NCBI GenBank assembly: GCA_030064795.1
Contig: JASJEI010000300.1
Location: 1 to 28,111 of the forward strand
DNA from: Pleurocapsa sp. MO_226.B13
Lineage (GTDB): Bacteria; Cyanobacteriota; Cyanobacteriia; Cyanobacteriales; Xenococcaceae
Length of the DNA stretch: 28,111 nt
Direction: 5' to 3'
Every line of letters starts with the position of its first letter. The first letter of the stretch is position 1. Of this stretch, positions 1-6,656 are shown one piece after another. Position numbers and translations under genes: made by a program. A model generated the notes under the pieces. It was not told the DNA's origin and made no database searches. It saw only the letters and a list, made by a program, of their open reading frames with translations.

Positions 1-56
1 CCCCATCTCCCCATCTCCCCATCTCCCCATCTCCCCATCCCCCCATCTCCCCATCC
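1..56. repeat. Octamer short tandem repeat, seven copies of CCCCATCT/C
   Basis: There are seven consecutive 8-bp units (ccccatct, with ccccatcc as units 5 and 7). The array sits in the open frame of the aminotransferase-type gene. Because 8 is not divisible by 3, it encodes a 24-nt, 8-residue Pro/His/Ser/Leu/Ile period. It may extend left of the window. Such short tandem repeats are common in filamentous and pleurocapsalean cyanobacteria, usually between genes. Confidence 0.9.
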
Positions 57-717
57 CAACTCTGGATTATTGCTCAACAATCCCCACAACCCGACGGGCA
101 AATTATGGACAAAAAAGGAGATTTTACCTTATTTGGAGAGATTTAACCTGGTGGTAGTTGATGAAGCCTTTATGGACTTTTTAACGCCATCTGAGGAGCA
201 AAGTTTAATTTCTGAAGTAGAAAAGTATTCCAATTTAGTAATTTTGCGATCGCTAACCAAATTTTACGCTATGCCTGGGTTGCGCATCGGTTATGCGATC
301 GCTCATCCCGATCGACTGCGACGCTGGCAAAAATGGCGCGATCCTTGGTCGGTCAATACTTTAGCAGCAGCAGCATCCATTGCAGCAATTCAAGACAAAG
401 AGTTTCAACAACAAACCTGGAAGTGGTTAAAACCCGCGCGATCGCGATTATTTAACCAGTTACAGGTGATTCCAGGATTACATCCCCTAAAAGGCGCAGC
501 AAATTATCTTCTGGTTCAAACTGAAATCTCGGCGACACAGTTACAGGAAAAGTTATTAACTCAATATCAAATCGTCATCCGAGACTGCATCAGTTTCCCC
601 GAATTAGGCGATCGCTATTTTCGCCTTGCCGTACGCTCACCCGCAGAAAACGATCGTTTAGTTGAAGCTATGACTAACGTGAGTTCGGAATTCGGAGTTC
701 GGAGTTCGGAATTATAA
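1..717 (+). CDS. cobD: Threonine-phosphate decarboxylase / histidinol-phosphate aminotransferase-like enzyme, 5'-truncated by window edge
   Basis: This is the C-terminal two thirds of a fold-type I PLP enzyme. In cyanobacteria this type is annotated as L-threonine-O-3-phosphate decarboxylase, which supplies aminopropanol phosphate for the cobalamin lower loop. Visible motifs are NNPHNPTG, the VVVDEAFMDF strand with the cofactor-ring aspartate, SLTKFYAMPGLRIGY with the Schiff-base lysine, and the C-terminal YFRLAVRSP arginine that binds the substrate carboxylate. The frame stays open to base 1. A start at 70 (TTG) would remove the N-terminal third of the fold, so the gene almost certainly begins outside the window. 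Two oddities: codons 1-19 are an octamer repeat read as a Pro-rich peptide, and the last residues (SSEFGVRSSEL) come from a heptamer repeat that runs into the stop. HisC is the main alternative; the short PHNPTG-LW style favours CobD. Confidence 0.75.
   Translation, partial: PHLPISPSPHLPIPPSPHPNSGLLLNNPHNPTGKLWTKKEILPYLERFNLVVVDEAFMDFLTPSEEQSLISEVEKYSNLVILRSLTKFYAMPGLRIGYAIAHPDRLRRWQKWRDPWSVNTLAAAASIAAIQDKEFQQQTWKWLKPARSRLFNQLQVIPGLHPLKGAANYLLVQTEISATQLQEKLLTQYQIVIRDCISFPELGDRYFRLAVRSPAENDRLVEAMTNVSSEFGVRSSEL
679..713. repeat. Heptamer short tandem repeat (GAGTTCG family)
   Basis: Repeated 7-bp units gagttcg/gaattcg overlap the 3' end of the preceding coding region and set its C-terminus. 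The same family recurs at 9211-9242 and 14163-14177. Confidence 0.8.
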
Positions 718-968
718 TTTTCCCTAGGAAATAATAGGAGATTGAAGTAACTCAAAAGTTATGAATTATTAAATTTTGAGCTTTGTCGAACTGACGTATA
801 ACTAATATTATTCAAAAAAAGCTAAGAAGCTCACAGCTAAAAACATCACATCATCATTATCTCTTCCAAGATTCACCCTACAAAACCAGATTGAGATCAC
901 GGCAAGATGATTAGTCTGCAACTTATGCTGAGAAAATTAAGTTTTCTCTTTTAAGTTGTAACTCATTC

Positions 969-2381
969 ATGACTGCTAAACGAAGCTTCAGATTAGAAAC
1001 TAACCATAATCAAAAAGAAAAGAAATCTGGTAGCTGGCTAGTAGGGTCAGTTTTGGTAATCTCTTTATTAGCAACTTTTGGCAATGTTAAAACTGCTTTA
1101 AAATCTTTCAATAATCAATATTTAGTTCCGCCACAATCGGAGATTTTTCATAGCAGTAAATATCAGCCAATTCAATTTGGTTCGACAGAGACAATTGCCC
1201 GACAAGATTTTAGCGAACTCGATCGCTTTGCTAAAGAACTTAATTATTCGGGAACATCTATTACTGAACTAGCTAATCTTTTAGCTCAAAACGCTACAAC
1301 CGAAACAGAGAAAGCCAGAATTATTTACGCTTGGATTACCCAACATATTACCTACGATTTAGTGGCTTTTAATGATGCAGTTTATAACGATAAATATCCC
1401 GATGTCAGTGCAGAAAAAGTACTGCGCGATCGCAAGACAATTTGTTCTGGCTATAGCAATCTTTATTATGCTTTAGCCGAAGCAATGAATTTAGAATCGG
1501 CAATTGTGATTGGCTATGCTAAAGGTGCAACTCCTAGTATGGCAAGATTTCAAGATGTCAATCATTCTTGGAATGCGGTTAAGATAGATAATGCTTGGTA
1601 TTTGCTAGATGCTACCTGGGGTGCGGGTTCGATAGTTGACAAGAAATTTATCCCTAACTATCAACCCTATTATTTTGCCACTGCACCCACTGAATTTATT
1701 AATCATCATTTCCCTAAAGATTCGGGTTGGCAATTATTAGCTCAAACCTACAGTAGAGTAGATTTTGATAATTTACCCAATATTTCTAGTCGCTTTTATA
1801 ACTTGGGATTGGAATTAGTCAGCCACGGTAATTATCGAATTTCTGCCCAAAATAGAGTGCAGATTAAATTAAAAACAGCTCAAGATCTTGCAGCCATAGC
1901 TAGCCTCAAACACAACGGACAAGAACTACCAGCAAATACGGTCTTAGTTAATCACCAAGGGGATAATTTAATTATTAACGTTGCTCCTCCTGCTGCGGGA
2001 ACTTACGATCTGAGTATCTACGCCAAACCAAAAGATGATTTCGGTAGCTATGGCGAGGTAATTAAGTATCAGATCGATGCAGCAAAATCTACCGCTAAAT
2101 TACCTAAAATTTACGGACACTTCGATCGACATCAGGTTAGTCTTATTGAACCATTAAATGCAGACTTAAAACCCAACTGGTCTACTTATTTTAATCTAGT
2201 CGTTCCCCAGGCGATCGACGTTCAAGTAGTGAATACTAATACCGAACAATGGACACCCCTCAACGGTTATGGAAAGACATTTGTGGGTCATGTTGACATT
2301 CAATCTGGCAATACGATTGTAATCGCTAAATTCCCAGGCAATAACGAGTATTGGAAATTAATCGAGTATCAGGCTAATTGA
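969..2381 (+). CDS. Membrane-anchored or exported transglutaminase-like protein
   Basis: This 470-residue protein has a short basic N-terminus followed by one hydrophobic segment (about residues 22-40), so it is probably a signal anchor or signal peptide with the rest outside the membrane. Residues about 110-220 form a transglutaminase-like (papain-fold) domain of the type found in kyphoscoliosis-peptidase proteins. The candidate triad is C159 in TICSGYSNL, H199 in VNHSWNAV and D214 in YLLDATWGAG. The C-terminal 200 residues look like beta-rich accessory domains seen in KY-type proteins. In bacteria these domains are thought to act as peptidases or protein cross-linkers; the substrate is unknown. 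It stands alone between a 250-bp spacer and the convergent bicA gene. The start is the first ATG, just before the hydrophobic segment. Confidence 0.8.
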   Translation: MTAKRSFRLETNHNQKEKKSGSWLVGSVLVISLLATFGNVKTALKSFNNQYLVPPQSEIFHSSKYQPIQFGSTETIARQDFSELDRFAKELNYSGTSITELANLLAQNATTETEKARIIYAWITQHITYDLVAFNDAVYNDKYPDVSAEKVLRDRKTICSGYSNLYYALAEAMNLESAIVIGYAKGATPSMARFQDVNHSWNAVKIDNAWYLLDATWGAGSIVDKKFIPNYQPYYFATAPTEFINHHFPKDSGWQLLAQTYSRVDFDNLPNISSRFYNLGLELVSHGNYRISAQNRVQIKLKTAQDLAAIASLKHNGQELPANTVLVNHQGDNLIINVAPPAAGTYDLSIYAKPKDDFGSYGEVIKYQIDAAKSTAKLPKIYGHFDRHQVSLIEPLNADLKPNWSTYFNLVVPQAIDVQVVNTNTEQWTPLNGYGKTFVGHVDIQSGNTIVIAKFPGNNEYWKLIEYQAN

Positions 2382-2406
2382 GGAATGAGAAATGAGGAGG
2401 AATGAT
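2382..2406. repeat. Degenerate GGAATGAG short repeat in the convergent spacer
   Basis: The 29-bp spacer between the transglutaminase-like gene and the end of bicA is mostly ggaatgaga/aatgagga units, a common cyanobacterial spacer repeat. No obvious terminator hairpin is present here. Confidence 0.5.
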
Positions 2407-2410
2407 ATAC

Positions 2411-4099
2411 TTATTTACTAGTCTTGTACTTATCTTGGTATTTCATCTTTGCTGATTCTATCTCGGCGATCGCTGCTTGTAAAGCAAATAGTCTTTCATC
2501 AAAGCAATGCTCTGGCGAGACTAATTTCAGTAACTTCATATTCTGTAATCTTTGCCTGACCTTTCCTGTTGCACCTACCAAAAATACTTGACGGTTGTTT
2601 TCGCAAGCGTCTTTAATTATATTTTCAATCGCCAGAGAAGCAGTAACACCCAGTAAAGGTACATCGCTGAGATCTAAGATCAACACTTCATATCTTTTGA
2701 CGATCCCCATTCTTTGGGAGATGGTTTTTGCTGCACCAAAGCTCATTGGGCCACTAAGATTAAACAGCAAAATTTTCCCTCTAGCTTGTTTGAGGAGATG
2801 TTTTTCTGCCATATTCAAAGCTGCATCATCGTCTTCATCGGGATTGCTAATTGCTTTAATGCGACCACTCTGAAGATCGCTCAAGCTTTTGATGGTGAGT
2901 AAATTAGCAAAGAATACTCCTACTGCTACTGCCGTAATTAGATCGACAAACACGGTTAAAAACAAGACCAGATACATTAATCCCGTAGCCTTGAGAGAGA
3001 TCTGGTGCGCGCGTTTGAGAAAACTCCAATCAATAATATCGATCCCAACTTTGATTAAAATTCCCGCTAAAACTGCTTGAGGAATATTAGAAGTTAGCTC
3101 TCCCGCCCGAAGAACGATAATTAATAAAACTAAAGCGTGAACCATCCCTGAAATAGGGGTCTTACCACCAGTCTTGACATTAATCACCGTCCGCATGGTT
3201 GCTCCCGCCCCAGGTAGTCCCCCAAATAAACCTGCAATCAGATTGCCAATACCCTGACCGATTAATTCTCGGTCGGAGTTATGTTGTGTATGAGTAATGT
3301 TATCGGCCACCAAAGATGTTAATAAAGAATCTATTGAACCTAACACCGCCAACATCAAGCCATAGCCAAAAATATCTCTGATTCTAGCCACATTGAAGCT
3401 TGGTAGATGCAAACTGGGCAAGCCACTGGGTATATCGCCGATTAGAAGTAGGTCTCGATCGGGTAAAAGATAGACAGCAACCAATGTGCCGACAATCAAA
3501 GCCAGTAGAGGAGAAGGAACTATGCGAGTGATTTTGCTCGGAGTTAGAAATACGATCGCCAAAGTCAAGATTCCCAGACTCACCTCAGCGAGATTAGCAT
3601 GGCTCAAAAAATACGGTAGTTTGCTCACTGACTCGACCACATTAGCCGAGGCTGGATGCCCCAGAAAAGGGCCTAGTTCGATAAAGATAATAATTACCCC
3701 AATTCCCGACATAAAGCCTGAAATCACCGTATAGGGCATCAGGGTAATGTATTTACCCAAGCGCATGATTCCAAAGAGAATCTGGAAGATTCCCCCCAAC
3801 ATAATTACGGTAAAAGCGATCGCTGCACCGTTTTCGGGATCTCTAGCAACTTCGGCAGAAAATACCGTGGCAATTACCACCGTCATCGGCCCAGTCGGGC
3901 CAGAAATTTGTGAGGGAGTACCACCAAACAAGGCTGCAAAAAAGCCGACTACGATCGCGCCATATAAACCCGCGATCGCTCCAGCCCCAGAAGATACGCC
4001 AAAAGCTAGGGCTAAAGGCAAAGCGACGACTGCTGCGGTTATCCCGCCAAACAGATCGCCTCTGACGTTTTTGAAATGTAAACCGTTGACCAGTTGCAT
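2411..4099 (-). CDS. bicA: SulP-family bicarbonate transporter, BicA type
   Basis: At 562 residues this is close to the roughly 566 of Synechococcus PCC 7002 BicA, a sodium-dependent, low-affinity, high-flux HCO3- importer of the plasma membrane that feeds the CO2-concentrating mechanism. The N-terminus HFKNVRGDLFGGITAAVVALPLALAFG and the GGTPSQISGPTGPMTVV segment are SulP hallmarks. T69 sits at the position described as a ligand residue in BicA, and SIDSLLTSLVAD (D257, T261) matches the other ligand helix. A membrane domain of about 14 helices extends to residue 410. A cytoplasmic STAS domain follows at about 440-555 (LLFNLSGPMSFG, LDLSDVPLLGVTASLAIE). A sulfate transporter of the same family cannot be fully excluded, but similarity to BicA runs along the whole length. 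An SbtA-like relic lies 19 bases upstream on the same strand. Confidence 0.85.
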   Translation of the reverse strand: MQLVNGLHFKNVRGDLFGGITAAVVALPLALAFGVSSGAGAIAGLYGAIVVGFFAALFGGTPSQISGPTGPMTVVIATVFSAEVARDPENGAAIAFTVIMLGGIFQILFGIMRLGKYITLMPYTVISGFMSGIGVIIIFIELGPFLGHPASANVVESVSKLPYFLSHANLAEVSLGILTLAIVFLTPSKITRIVPSPLLALIVGTLVAVYLLPDRDLLLIGDIPSGLPSLHLPSFNVARIRDIFGYGLMLAVLGSIDSLLTSLVADNITHTQHNSDRELIGQGIGNLIAGLFGGLPGAGATMRTVINVKTGGKTPISGMVHALVLLIIVLRAGELTSNIPQAVLAGILIKVGIDIIDWSFLKRAHQISLKATGLMYLVLFLTVFVDLITAVAVGVFFANLLTIKSLSDLQSGRIKAISNPDEDDDAALNMAEKHLLKQARGKILLFNLSGPMSFGAAKTISQRMGIVKRYEVLILDLSDVPLLGVTASLAIENIIKDACENNRQVFLVGATGKVRQRLQNMKLLKLVSPEHCFDERLFALQAAIAEIESAKMKYQDKYKTSK

Positions 4100-4118
4100 A
4101 AAAAAATTAGATAATTGC

Positions 4119-4622
4119 CTAAGTAACTATTACGAAAGTCGAGCTGCTGCAAATCTTTACGGATCGAACTGGTTTTAATTCTTCGATCCATACTTGTTTT
4201 ACTGGGAATTTAACACCAATAACTGTTAGAAATCTAATATTATTGGCAATATTTTTAGATTCAGATGCGATTGACGCTCGCCAGATAAACAGGAATATCA
4301 ATAATAAGGAACTGGCGGTTACAAAAGTTACTGCACTAATTGAACCATAGCTAGTTGCGATCGCTGCTGTATTATCGGCATCTAATTTTAGCTTGAAAAT
4401 AACTGCTGCCAATAAAGTTATGGCAATCTCTCTGTCGATTCCGCTTTTATGTATTTCGCGTCCGCCTTTAAAGCCAATTGCAAATAAGAGATCGAGAGAA
4501 AATAATTTGGGTAAGGGATGAGAAATTTCTAGATCTGATTTGAAAAAAACCGCCATCATTGCGAGCGAGAAAAATAAGCCTGGCGGATTAAGAATGTCGG
4601 AGAGAATTAGACTAGAATCCAT
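4119..4622 (-). pseudogene. Shrunken SbtA-like (DUF897, Na+/bicarbonate symporter family) relic
   Basis: The 167-residue frame begins like a DUF897/SbtA-family permease: DILNPPGLFFSLAMMAVFFKSDLEI, then LFAIGFKGG and KSGIDREIAITLLAAVI. It jumps directly to KLKLDADNTAAIATSYGSISAVTFVTASSLL, with the usual connecting helix of about 15 residues missing. After residue ~115 the family sequence stops; a short IFLFIWRASIASE piece may be a leftover of a later helix, and the last 40 residues are unrecognised. Family members are usually well over 300 residues, so at least half the protein, including the second five-helix repeat, is lost. The reading frame is open, but transport activity is very unlikely. 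It lies 19 bases upstream of bicA on the same strand. Identification rests on remembered motifs. Confidence 0.65.
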
Positions 4623-4794
4623 AGTTTAGGCAGCGGTTAGTATAGAATTTATTGTTTCATTATTAGTCCGCCCGCGATCGATTAAATATTACAATAATGC
4701 ATCCAAATCATGTAATAAACCGAAAAACTTAGTCAGGATCTTCAAACTATCTCTTCACAACTCTAAAATCACAAACACCAATAAAAAAATTTAA

Positions 4795-4819
4795 AGCTAT
4801 TGGTTATTAGCCAATAGCT
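4795..4819 (-). terminator. Rho-independent terminator of the sigma factor gene
   Basis: A perfect 9-bp stem (agctattgg / ccaatagct) has a 7-nt loop. Read on the minus strand it is followed directly by a T-rich tract (ttaaatttttttatt). It lies 47 bases after the stop codon of the minus-strand sigma factor. Confidence 0.8.
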
Positions 4820-4865
4820 CAGCAAAATAGTACTATCTATTTCGTACCTTAGATTGTCAACGATC

Positions 4866-5975
4866 TCAATTCAACCATCCTTTGAGACGACGGGCGACTT
4901 GAGGGCGACGTAGTTTACGCATCGCTTTACTTTGGATCTGGCGTACTCTTTCGCGAGAGAGACTGAACATTCCCCCTACTTCTTCTAGAGTATAAGGTTG
5001 ACTGGTGGATAAACCATAACGCAGACAAATAACGTCTTTCTCTCTTTGGGTAAGAACATCATCTAAGACATCAGTAATTTCTTGGCGCATCATGGTTTCG
5101 TTCATGCGATCCTCTGGTAATTGAAGATCGCTGTCTTCCAACAGATCGACTAACTCTGTATCTTCTGCTTTCCCGACTCGATGATTGAGAGATAAAGACT
5201 GACGGCGCAATTCTAATAACTGACGCAATTGAGAAGTAGAAATTTGCAACTCTTTAGCTAGTTCTACTTCACTAGGGTTGCGCTGTAACTTTTGTTTGAG
5301 ATTGCGTTGCGCCTTTTTGAGTTTGTTCAGCTTTTCTACGATATGAATTGGCAGACGAATTGTGCGAGCATCGTTGGCAATTGTGCGGGTAATTGCTTGA
5401 CGAATCCACCAGTAAGCATAGGTAGAAAACTTATAACCCTTATTGGGATCGAACTTTTCCGTAGCTCTATTTAGACCGATCGCCCCCTCTTGAATCAAGT
5501 CCAGAAAGGGAACACCGCGATTGAGATAACGTTTAGCAATCGAAACTACCAAACGCAAATTGGAACGAATCATCTTACGTTTTGCTACTCTGCCACGATA
5601 TAGCAGTAGATCCAACTGACGTTCTGATTCCAATTCCATTGCGGTTGTCAATTCGGCTTTGGTTGGTTTCTGGTTGTTGTCTTCGGTTAATTTTCGTCTT
5701 GTGGTTTCTACTTCTAGCATTAATTTGACATCGTTTGCCAAAGTTATCTCTTCTTCAGCAGTCAATAAGGGATAACGAGCCATCTCTTTGAAAAAAGCAC
5801 CAATATTGTCTTCTAAAGGAACTTTACGACGACTAGCAACTTCAGGATTATTGCGATCTTCTTCTGAGTATTCTGCCTCAACCAGTTTGTAATCCTCGTC
5901 TATTGCTTGAGAATCTTCATCTATAGCAATTTCTATGTCATAAGTGTTTTTTTCTGTCAGCTTTACTGTAGTCAT
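4866..5975 (-). CDS. Group 2 RNA polymerase sigma-70 factor
   Basis: This 369-residue cyanobacterial sigma factor contains region 1.2 (DNIGAFFKEMARYPLLTAEEE, residues 56-76) and regions 2.1-2.4 (SNLRLVVSIAKRYLNRGVPFLDLIQEGAIGLNRA through KFSTYAYWWIRQAITRTIA, 138-205). Region 3 follows (206-265), then region 4.2 with its helix-turn-helix (TLEEVGGMFSLSRERVRQIQSKAMRKLRRP, 329-358). It lacks the long basic N-terminus of the housekeeping SigA and has an acidic N-terminal 50 residues. It is therefore a group 2 (non-essential, stress or nutrient-responsive) factor; I cannot assign it to SigB, C, D or E. It has its own terminator and a long AT-rich upstream region, so it is probably a single-gene unit. 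The ATG has little Shine-Dalgarno support (tttaggaac). Confidence 0.88.
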   Translation of the reverse strand: MTTVKLTEKNTYDIEIAIDEDSQAIDEDYKLVEAEYSEEDRNNPEVASRRKVPLEDNIGAFFKEMARYPLLTAEEEITLANDVKLMLEVETTRRKLTEDNNQKPTKAELTTAMELESERQLDLLLYRGRVAKRKMIRSNLRLVVSIAKRYLNRGVPFLDLIQEGAIGLNRATEKFDPNKGYKFSTYAYWWIRQAITRTIANDARTIRLPIHIVEKLNKLKKAQRNLKQKLQRNPSEVELAKELQISTSQLRQLLELRRQSLSLNHRVGKAEDTELVDLLEDSDLQLPEDRMNETMMRQEITDVLDDVLTQREKDVICLRYGLSTSQPYTLEEVGGMFSLSRERVRQIQSKAMRKLRRPQVARRLKGWLN

Positions 5976-6656
5976 GAGCTTAGTTCCTAAATTTTGCTAA
6001 AGAAGTATTGAAATATAGGCGAAAAATTACCGCCCAATTTTTACTGAGAGAATAAATTTGCGTTGGCTCTACTTAGGTTGAATTAAAAAACTTATAAGTT
6101 TTCTTAAAGCTTTAGGAAAACAAATTCAGTAAGACAACTTGTCTTTATCCGTTAATTTTTTATTATTTATCCGTTAATTTTTTATTATTTATCCAATTGT
6201 CTAATTATCAACGTCTCATACTTCTGAATTATCATCTCAAAAATATACTTTTTCTTAAGATTTTTTTTTGTGAAAATAAGTTAAGGCAGACAGTTGAAAT
6301 CGAACCGTAATTTTCTAATGGCAAAGTTCGGTAGCGTTACTAAACTTAATAGTTTGCTGGCTAAATCGATACATGATAATTTTTCTTAAGATTGGGGTGC
6401 TTGGCTTAATATTTTTTCACGAATTATGGGGAAAAACTGTATTCCTTTTTACCCACGGTTTAAATTTGTAAGGAATTGATAATCTGGAGAGGATTTAATA
6501 ATTGAATGCTATTTTTAGTTTTTCCGCTCATAGATTAGATAATAGATAGATTACAGAAAATAATTAGCGATCGCTATGGTTAACTAGTAAATAACTTTAA
6601 TCTAAGAGCGATCCCAGATAAAATAGTATTTTTGTACGAATAGTTGTGAAAATTTA
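5976..6656. other. Long divergent spacer between sigma factor and priA
   Basis: This is 681 bp of very AT-rich DNA with no credible gene. It holds a 22-bp tandem repeat and three copies of a TTTTCTTAA motif (6098-6107, 6250-6258, 6381-6389). The second and third are part of a longer shared string, tttttcttaagatt (6249-6262 and 6380-6393). Both promoters must lie here, but no -35/-10 pair stands out. Confidence 0.6.
6146..6194. repeat. 22-bp tandem repeat, two perfect copies plus 5 bp
   Basis: The unit begins tatccgttaattttt. Copies lie at 6146-6167 and 6168-6189, with a partial third (tatcc) ending at 6194. It sits about 170 bp upstream of the sigma factor start. Confidence 0.9.

Noticed and set aside
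3747..4178. 143-codon plus-strand frame opposite bicA
   Set aside because: Pro/Ala/Lys-rich shadow of membrane-helix codons, overlapping the bicA start and the SbtA relic on the other strand.
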